From assembly GCA_003248935.1 (NCBI GenBank), contig QFQF01000001.1, positions 310,001 through 374,000 on the forward strand: 64,000 nt of DNA. The letters run 5' to 3'. The notes below the pieces were generated by a model. It saw only the letters and a program-made list of their open reading frames with translations, made no database searches and had not been told where the DNA came from. A program made the position numbers and the translations under genes. Source of the stretch: Sphingobium sp. GTDB taxonomy: Bacteria; Pseudomonadota; Alphaproteobacteria; Sphingomonadales; Sphingomonadaceae. This document shows, in pieces, positions 35,351-43,423 of the stretch (its first letter is position 1; every line of letters begins with the position of its first letter).

Positions 35351-36911
35351 GGGGGAGCCGGCGCCGCTGCGCTGGTCCGGTCAGCTCTCGCTGACCTGGC
35401 GGATTCTTGCCGTCAACATCTTCGCGCTCGCGCTGCTGGCGGGCGGCTTCTTCTATCTCGACAGCTATCGCACCCGCATCGTCGACACGCGGCAGGATGA
35501 GACGGCGGCGCAACTGCGCCTGCTCGCCATCGCCCTCGACAGCACGCCCGCCGACCAGCACAACCGCCTGATCACCGCGTTCGCGAAGCAGGAGGAAAAC
35601 CGCATCCGTCGCTATGACGCCGATGGGCGCCTGATCGCGGACAGCTTCGCGCTCGGCGCGCCGCGTTACGAATTGCGCGACCCGCGCGATGAGCCATGGC
35701 AGCGGCACGTCGCGCGCTTCCTCGACCGGGCGGTCGACCATATCGTCTTCGCCGACATCCCGCCGATCTTCTTCGAACCGAAGGTCGACCGCGCCGACGC
35801 CTGGCCGGAAATCATCGCCGCGCGCCGGACCGGCCGGGATCAGGTGATGAACCGCAACGCGCCGGACCGGACTCCGGTCATCTCGACCGTCGCGCTGGTC
35901 CATGACGGCACCGTGCTGCTGTCGACGGACAATGCCCGCGACATCATCCGCATCGTCCGCGCGGAACGGCTGCGGCTCGGTTTCGTGCTGGCGATCGCGG
36001 CGATCGCGTCCGTGCTCCTGTCGCTGTTCCTCGCCCGGACGATCGTGCTGCCGCTGCGGCGGCTGGCGCGCGCCGCCGTGCGCGTGCGTCTGGGCCGCGC
36101 GCGCGAGGTGACGGTGCCGCGCCTGCCCGAACGCCGCGACGAGATCGGCCTGCTCGCCCGGGCGCTGTCGGACATGAGCCATGCGCTGCGCCGCCGGATC
36201 GACGCCACCGACGCTTTCGCCGCCGATGTGAGCCATGAACTGAAGAACCCGATCGCGTCGCTTCGCTCGGCGCTCGACGGCCTCGACCGCGTGGAAAAGC
36301 CGGAACTGCGGGCTCAACTCCTGACCATCGCGAAGGACGATGTCCGGCGGCTCGACCGGCTCGTGACCGACATCGCGGAGGCTTCCCGCATCGACGCCCA
36401 GCTCTCCCGCACGCGGTTCGAGCCGGTGGACCTCGGTCCGCTGATCGAGGAACTCGTCGTCGCCCGTGACGCGCGCGGGGTGGAGCGCAGCGTCCGCCTT
36501 GCCTTCGCTCGCCCCCGCAAGGACGTGGCCGTGGTGATGGGAGAGCCGCAGCGGCTGGTCCGCGTCATCGAGAACCTGCTCGACAACGCCATCTCCTTCT
36601 CCCCCGATGGCGGTCTCGTCCAGATCGTTGCGACCGTGGCGGACAGCGAGGTGCTGGTCAGCATGGAGGACGAAGGGCCCGGCGTCCCGCCGGAGGAGCG
36701 CGAGACGGTGTTCCGCCGCTTCCACAGCGTCCGGCCGGAGGGGCAGTTCGGCAAGCACAGCGGCCTCGGCCTCGCCATCGCCCGTTCGATCGTCGAGGGG
36801 CATCAGGGCCGCGTCAGCATCGCCGACCGGGACGATGCGCAAAGCGGCGCGTGCTTCATCGTGCGCCTGCCCATGGCCCAGTCCGGCGATCCGGGCATGG
36901 CGGCGGAATAG
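35319..36911 (+). CDS. chvG: ChvG-type sensor histidine kinase
   Basis: The 530-residue kinase has a first membrane segment (ILAVNIFALALLAGGFFYLD), a large periplasmic sensor region, a second segment (LGFVLAIAAIASVLLSLFLA), HAMP, a phospho-acceptor helix FAADVSHELKNPIASLRSAL, and an ATPase domain (NLLDNAISFSPDGG, EDEGPGVPPEE, HSGLGLAIARSIVEGH). The start is the only reasonable ATG (35319) and lies inside the end of chvI, implying coupled translation. hprK follows by six bases. Confidence 0.92.
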   Translation: MAPVTDSPTSEGEPAPLRWSGQLSLTWRILAVNIFALALLAGGFFYLDSYRTRIVDTRQDETAAQLRLLAIALDSTPADQHNRLITAFAKQEENRIRRYDADGRLIADSFALGAPRYELRDPRDEPWQRHVARFLDRAVDHIVFADIPPIFFEPKVDRADAWPEIIAARRTGRDQVMNRNAPDRTPVISTVALVHDGTVLLSTDNARDIIRIVRAERLRLGFVLAIAAIASVLLSLFLARTIVLPLRRLARAAVRVRLGRAREVTVPRLPERRDEIGLLARALSDMSHALRRRIDATDAFAADVSHELKNPIASLRSALDGLDRVEKPELRAQLLTIAKDDVRRLDRLVTDIAEASRIDAQLSRTRFEPVDLGPLIEELVVARDARGVERSVRLAFARPRKDVAVVMGEPQRLVRVIENLLDNAISFSPDGGLVQIVATVADSEVLVSMEDEGPGVPPEERETVFRRFHSVRPEGQFGKHSGLGLAIARSIVEGHQGRVSIADRDDAQSGACFIVRLPMAQSGDPGMAAE

Positions 36912-36917
36912 CCGGCC

Positions 36918-37379
36918 ATGCCGCCCGCCGCGTCCATACACACAGACATCGAAAGCCCGATCGAGACCCTGCACGCGACGACGGTGGCGATCGGCGGGCG
37001 CGCGGTCATGCTGCATGGCCCCTCAGGCGTCGGCAAGTCGGACCTGGCGCTCCGCCTGATCGACCGGGGCGCGACATTGGTCAGCGACGACTACACGGTC
37101 GTACGACGTGAGGGCGACCGCGCAATCGCCAGCCCGCCGCCGACGATCGCCGGGCGGATCGAGGTGCGCGGCGTCGGCATCATCGCGTTGCCCCATCTCG
37201 AAAATGCCCCCGTAGCGCTGCTGCTCGATCTCGACGGAGAGGTCGAACGCATGCCGCCCGAACCATTGACCCGGCCAGTGGCAGGCGTAGAGGTGCCGAT
37301 CATGACCATCGCCCCTCGCGAGCCCTCCGCCCCCATCAAGGTCGAAATGGCCCTGCGCGCGCACGGGCTGGTCCGATGA
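36918..37379 (+). CDS. hprK: HPr kinase/phosphorylase, short alphaproteobacterial form
   Basis: The 153-residue protein equals only the C-terminal catalytic half of Firmicute HprK. Walker A is GPSGVGKSDLALRL (residues 34-47), followed by LVSDDYTVV and the signature RIEVRGVGIIALPH. The family phosphorylates HPr on a serine. The missing N-terminal domain is normal in alphaproteobacteria. It sits between chvG and rapZ and overlaps rapZ by four bases (ATGA). Its substrate HPr is encoded 1.4 kb downstream. Confidence 0.9.
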   Translation: MPPAASIHTDIESPIETLHATTVAIGGRAVMLHGPSGVGKSDLALRLIDRGATLVSDDYTVVRREGDRAIASPPPTIAGRIEVRGVGIIALPHLENAPVALLLDLDGEVERMPPEPLTRPVAGVEVPIMTIAPREPSAPIKVEMALRAHGLVR

Positions 37380-38311
37380 GCGAAACGGCGCGCAAAACCA
37401 TCCTGCTCGTCTCGGGTCTGTCGGGCGCTGGCAAGACGACCGCGCTCAAGACGCTGGAGGACATGGGATGGGAAGTTGCCGACAACCTGCCGCTGCCGCT
37501 CCTCGACCGGCTGCTCGCCATGCCGCTGGCGCTTGGCCAGGACAGCGACGATCGCCCGCTGGCCATCGGCATCGACGCACGCACGCGCGGCTTCGACGCC
37601 GCCGGCATTGTGCGGCGCATCAAGACACTGCGGGAGGATCATGGCCTCGATATCGAGACGCTGTTCCTCGACTGCTCGGGGTCGGAACTGGAACGGCGCT
37701 ACGCCGAAACGCGGCGGCGGCATCCGCTCGCGGTCGATCGCCCGGCGGCCGACGGCATCGCGCAGGAACGGGAACTGACCGAGCCGCTGCGCCGCTGGGC
37801 TACCCATGTCATCGACACCACGCCGTTCACGACCAACAGCCTCCAGCAGGAAATCCGCAACCGCTTCAGCCTCGACCGGCTGTCGCAGCCGGTGCTTTCG
37901 CTGCTGTCCTTCGGCTATTCGCGCGGTTTGCCGCGCAATGCCGACCTGGTGTTCGACATGCGCTTCCTGCGCAACCCGCACTGGGTGCCGGAACTGCGGC
38001 CGAAGACGGGACAGGCGGCCGACGTTGCGGCCTATATCGCCGCCGACCCCGCTTATGAGTCTGCGGTGGGACAGATAGAGGCCCTGCTGCTAACGCTCCT
38101 TCCCCGCTATGCCGAGGACGGGAAGGCCTATGTCACCGTGGCTTTCGGCTGTACCGGCGGGAGACATCGGTCCGTGCATGTCACCGAACGCGTCGCCGAA
38201 ACCTTGCGCCGTGCCGGTTTTTCGCCCACGGTCTCGCACCGCAACATGGAATCGGCGCCACAGGACATGCTGGAGAAGCGCCGCGCAGGGGGTCCGGAAG
38301 CATCGTTATGA
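37376..38311 (+). CDS. rapZ: RNase adapter / nucleotide-binding protein RapZ
   Basis: The 311-residue protein has an N-terminal P-loop (VSGLSGAGKTTALKTLEDMG) and a C-terminal domain with FSYGY-like SFGYSRGLP and the signature FGCTGGRHRSVHV. In E. coli, RapZ guides small RNAs controlling amino-sugar synthesis to RNase E. In alphaproteobacteria its place between hprK and the PTS genes is conserved, but the role is less clear. Confidence 0.92.
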   Translation: MSETARKTILLVSGLSGAGKTTALKTLEDMGWEVADNLPLPLLDRLLAMPLALGQDSDDRPLAIGIDARTRGFDAAGIVRRIKTLREDHGLDIETLFLDCSGSELERRYAETRRRHPLAVDRPAADGIAQERELTEPLRRWATHVIDTTPFTTNSLQQEIRNRFSLDRLSQPVLSLLSFGYSRGLPRNADLVFDMRFLRNPHWVPELRPKTGQAADVAAYIAADPAYESAVGQIEALLLTLLPRYAEDGKAYVTVAFGCTGGRHRSVHVTERVAETLRRAGFSPTVSHRNMESAPQDMLEKRRAGGPEASL

Positions 38312-38333
38312 CGTACGCTGATTGTTATTTCTC

Positions 38334-38738
38334 ATGATCGGACTGGTTCTGGTTACGCACGGCCGCCTCGCGACCGAATTCGTGGTGGCGATGGAGCATG
38401 TCGTCGGACCGCAGCAGGCGATCGAGACGATCTGCATCGGGCCGGAGGACGACATGGAGTTGCGGCGCGCGGATATCGCCGCCGCCGTCGCCCGGGTGAA
38501 CGACGGATCGGGCGTCATCCTGCTGACCGACCTGTTCGGCGGCACGCCGTCCAATCTCGCCATCTCTCTGCTGAAGGCCGGGGAGATCGAGGTGATCGCC
38601 GGCATCAACCTGCCGATGCTGATTCGCCTTGAAAGCGCGCGCAAGGCGATGGACGTGCGCAAGGCCGTGGCCGCCGCGCGCGAGGCCGGACAGAAATATA
38701 TCAGCGTCGCCTCCGAACTGCTGGGCAGCACGTCGTGA
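38334..38738 (+). CDS. PTS mannose-family EIIA component
   Basis: The 134-residue protein is a lone EIIA-Man domain. It starts MIGLVLVTHG with the phosphorylatable His9, followed by ILLTDLFGGTPSNLAISLL and the loop VIAGINLPML. No sugar-transporting EIIB or EIIC is nearby, so a regulatory role is likely (inference). The ATG at 38334 puts the histidine at its usual place. It overlaps the HPr gene by four bases. Confidence 0.9.
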   Translation: MIGLVLVTHGRLATEFVVAMEHVVGPQQAIETICIGPEDDMELRRADIAAAVARVNDGSGVILLTDLFGGTPSNLAISLLKAGEIEVIAGINLPMLIRLESARKAMDVRKAVAAAREAGQKYISVASELLGSTS

Positions 38739-39007
38739 CCGGCATCCGGCGTGAGGTGCTGATCACCAACCGGCGTGGCCTTCACGCCCGCGCCAGCGCC
38801 AAGTTCGTCACGCTGGCCAGCGCCCTGCCCGCTCAGATCACTGTCGCGAAGGACGGATCGGAAGTCACCGGCACCTCGATCATGGGCCTGATGATGCTGG
38901 GCGCCGCGATGGGCGACAGCATCGTGATCAGTGCCTCCGGCTCGGAAGCAGAGGATTCGCTGGTGCGTCTCGTCGCGCTGGTCGAGGACAAGTTCGGCGA
39001 GGAATAG
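38735..39007 (+). CDS. PTS phosphocarrier protein HPr
   Basis: The 90-residue HPr has the PEP-dependent site His17 in NRRGLHARASAKF and the HprK target region GTSIMGLMMLGAAMG with Ser48. Both regulatory inputs are therefore intact. It starts at a GTG overlapping the EIIA stop. Enzyme I is not in the window. Together with hprK and EIIA this is a PTS branch for regulation rather than sugar uptake. Confidence 0.92.
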   Translation: MTGIRREVLITNRRGLHARASAKFVTLASALPAQITVAKDGSEVTGTSIMGLMMLGAAMGDSIVISASGSEAEDSLVRLVALVEDKFGEE

Positions 39008-39102
39008 CCTTCCTCGCCTGCCCCGCCTTTACCGAACTTGTCGAACGCGCGTGCGCGGCGTAAGCGGGGCGACTTTCGTCCCGTCTGCTGGAGCCACCCG
39101 CC

Positions 39103-39909
39103 TTGCCGCGTGAAATCACCGGTTTCTCCAATCCGCTCGTCAAGCGTATCCGCGGCCTGCGGGAAAAGAAGCTGCGTAAGCGGGAGGGGCTGTTCCTGGC
39201 GGAGGGGCTGCGTATCCTGACCGAAGCACGCGAGGAAGGCGTGCTGCCGCAGATGCTGTTCCTGGCGGGCGGCGCCCCGCGTCATCCGCTTGCCGACACG
39301 CTGATCGCGGAGATGGAGGCGGCCGGCGGCGACGTCATCGAAACCAGCCCGGACATCCTTGCGAAAATATCGGGGAAGGACAATCCGCAAGCGCTGGTCG
39401 GCGTCTATCCCGACCGCCTGACCCCGCTGGAGGCGCTTGACCGTACCCGTGCGGACATCTGGATCGTCGCGCAGTCGCTGCGTGATCCCGGCAATCTCGG
39501 TACGATCCTGCGCACCGGCGACGCCGTCGGCGCGGGTGGCCTGATCCTCATCGACGACTGCGTCGACCCGTTCTCGGTCGAGGCCGTCCGCGCCAGCATG
39601 GGCGCCCTCTTCACCCAGTCGATCACCGCCACGCGCTGGGACGCATTCCTTGCCTGGCTCCGCGCCGGGCCGGGCCAGCTTGTCGGCACCAGCCTCAACA
39701 CCACCCATGACTATCAGGGGGTCCGTTACGACGCGCCGTTGTTCCTGCTTGTGGGCAACGAGGCGCAGGGCCTTCCCGAAACCTATGAGGCGGCGTGCGA
39801 CCTCCTCGTGAAGATACCGATGATGGGCCGGGCCGACAGCCTGAACGTGGCGGTCGCGACGGCGGTGATGGCATATGAAGTTCTGAACCAGAAAAGGGCG
39901 CGGGCATGA
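39103..39909 (+). CDS. TrmH/SpoU-family RNA 2'-O-methyltransferase
   Basis: The 268-residue SPOUT enzyme has an N-terminal substrate-binding part (SNPLVKRIRGLREKKLRKRE, FLAEGLRILTEA) and the knotted SAM domain: SLRDPGNLGTILRTGDAVGA, then FLLVGNEAQGLPE, then IPMMGRADSLNVAVATAVM. This resembles the 23S rRNA methyltransferases RlmB and TsnR. The start is TTG 39103 with GGAG ten bases before it. There is no ATG nearby that keeps the N-terminal domain. The stop overlaps the transporter gene (ATGA). Confidence 0.88.
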   Translation: MPREITGFSNPLVKRIRGLREKKLRKREGLFLAEGLRILTEAREEGVLPQMLFLAGGAPRHPLADTLIAEMEAAGGDVIETSPDILAKISGKDNPQALVGVYPDRLTPLEALDRTRADIWIVAQSLRDPGNLGTILRTGDAVGAGGLILIDDCVDPFSVEAVRASMGALFTQSITATRWDAFLAWLRAGPGQLVGTSLNTTHDYQGVRYDAPLFLLVGNEAQGLPETYEAACDLLVKIPMMGRADSLNVAVATAVMAYEVLNQKRARA

Positions 39910-41237
39910 ACGGAACCGGGGCGGCCGACCGGACGGAGGGCATGGGCGCGATGTGGCGCAACAAGCGGGTGCTGGTCGCCAGCCTCACCGGCACCTCCGT
40001 CGAATTCTATGATTTCTACATCTACGCGACCGCCGTCGGCCTCGTCTTCGGCCCGCTCTATTTCCCGGCGGGTTCTCCCTCGGCGCAATTGCTGCTCTCC
40101 TATTCCAGCCTTGCGCTCGCCTTCCTTGCCCGGCCGCTCGGTGCAGCGATCTTCGGCCATTATGGCGACCGTCTCGGCCGCAAGTCGACGCTCGTCGTCT
40201 CGCTGATGCTGATGGGCGGGTCGACGCTCGCCATCGCCTTCCTGCCCACATACCAGCAGATCGGCCTGTGGGCGCCGGTTATCCTGTGCCTGCTGCGCAT
40301 CGGGCAGGGCCTGGGCCTAGGCGGAGAATGGGGCGGCGCTGCCCTGCTGGCGGTGGAGAACGCACCGCCCGGATGGCGCGGCCGCTTCGGCATGTTCCCG
40401 CAACTCGGCGCGCCGGTCGGCTTCATCGCCGCCAACGGCCTGTTCCTGATACTGGGCGCCCTGCTCAGCGAGGAACAGTTCCTCGCCTGGGGCTGGCGCC
40501 TGCCCTTCCTGGCCAGCGCGATCCTCGTCGGCCTCGGCCTCTGGGTGCGCCTGAAGCTGACGGAGACACCCGAGTTCGCGGCGGCGCTGGCGGAATCGCC
40601 ACCGGCACGGGTGCCGCTGGCGGACCTGCTGCGCAACCATCTGCGCGCGGCGGTCGCGGGCACCTTCGCCGTCGTCGCCTGCTTCGCCGTGTTCTACATC
40701 GCGACCACCTTTGCCCTGGGCTACGGCACGAAGGGCCTGGGCATCGACCGGGAAACCTTCCTCTCCATCCAGCTCGGCGCGATCCTGTTCATGGCCGCGG
40801 GCATCGTCTTTGCCGGCTGGTGGTCGGACAAAGCGACGCCGCGCCTCGTGCTGATCGCCGGCTGCCTTGCCACCATCCCCATGGGCGTGGTCTTCGGCGG
40901 CGCGATGGCGAGCGGGGTGCATGTCGCGATCTTCGCCATTCTCGCGACGGCGCTGTTCATCATGGGCCTGCTCTACGGGCCGCTGGGCGCCTTCCTGCCT
41001 TCGCTGTTCCCGACGCAGCTGCGCTACACCGGCGCCTCCTTCGGCTTCAACCTCGGCGGCATCCTCGGCGGTGCGCTCGCGCCGATCGTCGCGCAGACTA
41101 TGGTCGATCTCGGCAAGCCGGGTTATGTCGGTCTCTACATGTCCGCCGCCGCGCTGATCAGCCTCGCCGCGCTGTGGCGGCCGGGGGGATCCGGGGAGGT
41201 ACGCGATGACGCCAGAGGAGCGCGAGCGGTTCTATGA
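39906..41237 (+). CDS. MFS transporter, metabolite:H+ symporter (MHS) family
   Basis: The 443-residue protein has about twelve membrane segments and the MHS signature: TGTSVEFYDFYIYATA, GHYGDRLGRKSTLV between helices 2 and 3, and LGGEWGGAALLAVENAP. Relatives include KgtP, ShiA and ProP, which import dicarboxylates, shikimate or osmolytes with protons. The substrate cannot be told. Translation is coupled to the methyltransferase upstream, and the next small gene overlaps by 32 bases. Confidence 0.88.
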   Translation: MNGTGAADRTEGMGAMWRNKRVLVASLTGTSVEFYDFYIYATAVGLVFGPLYFPAGSPSAQLLLSYSSLALAFLARPLGAAIFGHYGDRLGRKSTLVVSLMLMGGSTLAIAFLPTYQQIGLWAPVILCLLRIGQGLGLGGEWGGAALLAVENAPPGWRGRFGMFPQLGAPVGFIAANGLFLILGALLSEEQFLAWGWRLPFLASAILVGLGLWVRLKLTETPEFAAALAESPPARVPLADLLRNHLRAAVAGTFAVVACFAVFYIATTFALGYGTKGLGIDRETFLSIQLGAILFMAAGIVFAGWWSDKATPRLVLIAGCLATIPMGVVFGGAMASGVHVAIFAILATALFIMGLLYGPLGAFLPSLFPTQLRYTGASFGFNLGGILGGALAPIVAQTMVDLGKPGYVGLYMSAAALISLAALWRPGGSGEVRDDARGARAVL

Positions 41238-41526
41238 CGAGGATGTCGCGCCTGCCCTTGCCGAATTGTGCCGGCACTGCGCAGCCGCGGGCATCTCGAT
41301 CCTGACACTGGCGGAATTGCGCCCCGAAGCGCTTGGGCGCACCGCGATGCTGCTGGATGGGCACGGACAGGGCATCGCGCTCGCCAACACTGCCGCCGGT
41401 GCGAACGGCAATCCCGACGCGCTGATCCGCGCGCTGATCGCCGACGCCCAGGCAAACGGCCATTCGTCCATATACCTATTTCAGCTCGGTATCCCGTTCG
41501 ATCCGGTCGCGGCGGGGACGGGATAG
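41206..41526 (+). CDS. Hypothetical 106-residue protein
   Basis: The start overlaps the transporter gene by 32 bases and has a strong GGGGAGG six bases upstream, so the gene is probably real. The sequence (EERERFYDEDVAPALAELCR, HCAAAGISILTLAELRPEAL) is soluble and mostly helical, with two cysteine/histidine residues near position 25. I do not recognise a family. A terminator follows at once. Confidence 0.7.
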   Translation: MTPEERERFYDEDVAPALAELCRHCAAAGISILTLAELRPEALGRTAMLLDGHGQGIALANTAAGANGNPDALIRALIADAQANGHSSIYLFQLGIPFDPVAAGTG

Positions 41527-41527
41527 C

Positions 41528-41564
41528 AAAAAGCCCCGGCGAGCCAGGCTCTCCGGGGCTTTTC
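41528..41564. terminator. Bidirectional intrinsic terminator
   Basis: An 11-base stem (41529-41539 with 41553-41563) with AAAA and TTTT at its ends closes a loop that itself can pair GAGCC with GGCTC (41541-41551). It separates the convergent 106-residue gene and the PilZ gene. Confidence 0.85.
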
Positions 41565-41588
41565 GCGCTTCGGGGCGAAGACGGGAAA

Positions 41589-41897
41589 TCAGTTGGCCAG
41601 CATCGCCAGCAGCTGGTTGTTGGTCAGGCGCCTCTCGAACGACAGGCCGAAATGCTCGCCCTTGACCCAGATCACCTTGGCGGCGAGCATCTTGCCCTCC
41701 CACTCGATCTCGATCGGCGCATCCTGCTCGGGCTGGCTCAGCGACTGCGCGCGCGCGCCCTCGTTGGAAATCTCGATCAGCTTGCCCGGCGCGCCCTTGC
41801 CCGCCTGGGCCAGATGAACCGGCAGAAGAACCTTGAATCGCTTGCCCTTGCGGTTGTCTTCCGACTCGCGGGACCGAAACAGTTCTGCAAAACCCAT
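41589..41897 (-). CDS. PilZ-domain protein 1
   Basis: The 102-residue single-domain protein matches PilZ, the c-di-GMP receptor fold. The RxxxR motif is RKGKR near the N-terminus. The second motif reads IEISNEGARA, where E replaces the usual D/N of (D/N)xSxxG, so c-di-GMP binding is less certain. ATG 41897 gives a domain-sized protein; longer frames enter the divergent promoter region. A second PilZ gene lies at 46912. Confidence 0.8.
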   Translation of the reverse strand: MGFAELFRSRESEDNRKGKRFKVLLPVHLAQAGKGAPGKLIEISNEGARAQSLSQPEQDAPIEIEWEGKMLAAKVIWVKGEHFGLSFERRLTNNQLLAMLAN

Positions 41898-42085
41898 GAG
41901 ACTCAAAGCTCCGAAAAACAGGGAGTTGGCCGCTATGGCCCGATGGGTCGGGTTATAGGTATTGGTGGTTGCCAACCTCTTAAGATCGCACGGTCTTTCG
42001 GCGCCATCTGTCCCAAATCGGGTCACTCTTCCGGAACAGTCGCAGGTCGCGCGCGTTGCCTTCCTGATTATCGAGGGAGAGCGCC

Positions 42086-42616
42086 ATGCCGCGTCAAAAT
42101 ACGTATCGGGCCGCACGACCCGCCGTCGCCTCGCTGCTGCTTGTATCCGCCCTTTCGGCCTGCGGCGGCGCGACAGACGACAAGCAGCCCACACAGCGCG
42201 AACAGATCGGTCAAGTCTGGAAATATGAGACGGAACAGAGCAACGGCCGCGCCATTCCCCTCGCCTATATCGGCAGCGCGAACACCGTCCGTACGATGAC
42301 CGCGCCCGACACCTTCGCCGTGCTCCTGCTCCAGAAGATGCGGAACGGCGAAACCGGTGTCACGGTGAAGGCCGTCGGCGCGCCCTTCTCCTGTGATCTT
42401 TCGGACTGCAATGTCGACGTCAGTATCGACGGCAAGCCGCCAAAGAAGTGGCGCGGGCGGATCACCGACGCAAAGGACGGCGTGACCATACCCCCGTCAC
42501 AGAAAGCCTACGAGTCGCTGTCGGGCGCGAAAACGGTCCGGGTGGACATCACGCTGGGCAATGAGGGCGCGCACCCGTTCGAGTTTCGCACCGAAGGGTT
42601 GAAATGGCCCGGCTGA
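42086..42616 (+). CDS. Hypothetical lipoprotein
   Basis: The 176-residue protein has a lipobox (LLLVSALSAC, Cys26) after a basic N-terminus, so it is probably lipid-anchored in the periplasm. The mature part is β-rich with a Cys pair (PFSCDLSDCNVDVSIDG) and no family that I recognise. GAGGGAG precedes the ATG. It is divergent from PilZ protein 1 across 188 bases containing GGTTATAGG and TTAAG. Confidence 0.72.
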   Translation: MPRQNTYRAARPAVASLLLVSALSACGGATDDKQPTQREQIGQVWKYETEQSNGRAIPLAYIGSANTVRTMTAPDTFAVLLLQKMRNGETGVTVKAVGAPFSCDLSDCNVDVSIDGKPPKKWRGRITDAKDGVTIPPSQKAYESLSGAKTVRVDITLGNEGAHPFEFRTEGLKWPG

Positions 42617-43153
42617 CCGCGCTGCCATAAGCTGGCGCGCTTTTCAAAAGCCGTTCAGGACGGCCACCATTGTCCCGCCGACGCCAGCACCAGGGCGAGC
42701 AGGACGATTCCCAGTCTTACAGCCACGAGTCGTTCCCCCAACCGGGCCGCCGATACCAGCGCGTGAAATGGGTGGATATCGTCTTAACCACGATTCCCCA
42801 GATTCGTTTACCGGTTGGCAAGGGCGTCGGGCCTACCGCGCTGCAACGCCGGTCCGGTTATTTCGGATCGTGCCTATCGTCACCGGAAGGTTGCGGCACG
42901 ACCGTTAGTCCCCCCGGTGCCGACAGACCAAGCTGGCCGCAGAGCCAAGCGATTGAGAAGAAACGGGCGCATCACGACACCGCCGTCCACCCTCCGGGGC
43001 GGACGACGATGGACTGCGTCCCGCGTGCGGAAACGACGTCCAGAAGTGGCACAGAATCGCGCGAATCGCGCGGTGATACACGGTTAACGACCCTTGCCTT
43101 GGACGGGTCCGGTTGCGGATGATGACCAGGCACTTAGTGAAGGGGGTGCAATA
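42617..43153. other. 537-base stretch without a convincing protein gene; possible structured RNA
   Basis: No reading frame here has a credible protein; the longest frames are Arg/Ser-rich shadows with odd composition. There are two GATTC sites (42792 and 42801; GANTC is the CcrM target) and a TTAACC at 43083. Two hairpins exclude each other. One pairs GCAAC and CCGGT (42843-42853) with ACCGG and GTTGC (42882-42894). The other pairs TCGTGCC (42868-42874) with GGCACGA (42895-42901). The stretch leads into the carrier-protein operon, so a 5' leader or a small RNA is possible. High GC content makes chance hairpins common. Confidence 0.4.
42655..42726 (-). CDS. Possible 23-residue hydrophobic micropeptide
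   Basis: From GTG 42726 the frame reads a basic start, then a membrane-like stretch (LGIVLLALVLASAGQWWPS) and a stop. A TTG five codons upstream is another possible start. It lies antisense to nothing, downstream of and convergent with the lipoprotein gene. The hydrophobic run between charged start and Trp-Trp end is suggestive, but there is no ATG and no strong ribosome-binding site. Confidence 0.25.
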   Translation of the reverse strand: MAVRLGIVLLALVLASAGQWWPS

Positions 43154-43423
43154 GTGGCGACGATCATGGTGCCGAGCTCGCTTCGGCGGTACACGAATCA
43201 GCAGAGCCAGCTGCAGCTGGCGGCGGGAACGGTCGAGGAAGCGCTCGAAAGCTTCTCGTCAGGTTCCGCGGAACTGCGCAATCATCTGTTCTCCGGCAGC
43301 GGCCTGCGAAAATTCGTGGTGGTCTGCAAGAACGGCAAGGACATCCGTCTGCTCGACGGTCTAGCGACTCCGGTCGGCAATGACGATCAGGTTCAGATCA
43401 TCGCCAGCGTAGCCGGCGGATGA
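43154..43423 (+). CDS. Ubiquitin-like sulfur carrier (MoaD/ThiS-type)
   Basis: The 89-residue protein has the length and pattern of β-grasp sulfur carriers: IMVPSSLRRYTNQQSQLQL, a central helix GTVEEALESF, and DDQVQIIASVAGG with the exposed Gly-Gly end that E1-like enzymes adenylate and charge with sulfur. GTG 43154 has an AAGGGGG seven bases before it; ATG 43166 is an alternative. The last four bases overlap its probable partner, the E1-like gene. No other molybdopterin or thiamine genes are present, so the pathway it serves is open. Confidence 0.82.
   Translation: MATIMVPSSLRRYTNQQSQLQLAAGTVEEALESFSSGSAELRNHLFSGSGLRKFVVVCKNGKDIRLLDGLATPVGNDDQVQIIASVAGG

Noticed and set aside
43050..43073. 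Short direct repeat GAATCGCGC / GAATCGCGC as a regulatory site
   Set aside because: Two 9-base copies of a GC-rich sequence are expected by chance; no symmetry or position argues for a site.
42670..43122. 150-codon plus-strand reading frame in the long non-coding stretch
   Set aside because: It begins at a TTG without a ribosome-binding site, is rich in Arg, Ser and Pro, shows no family pattern and would cross the presumed leader of the carrier operon.
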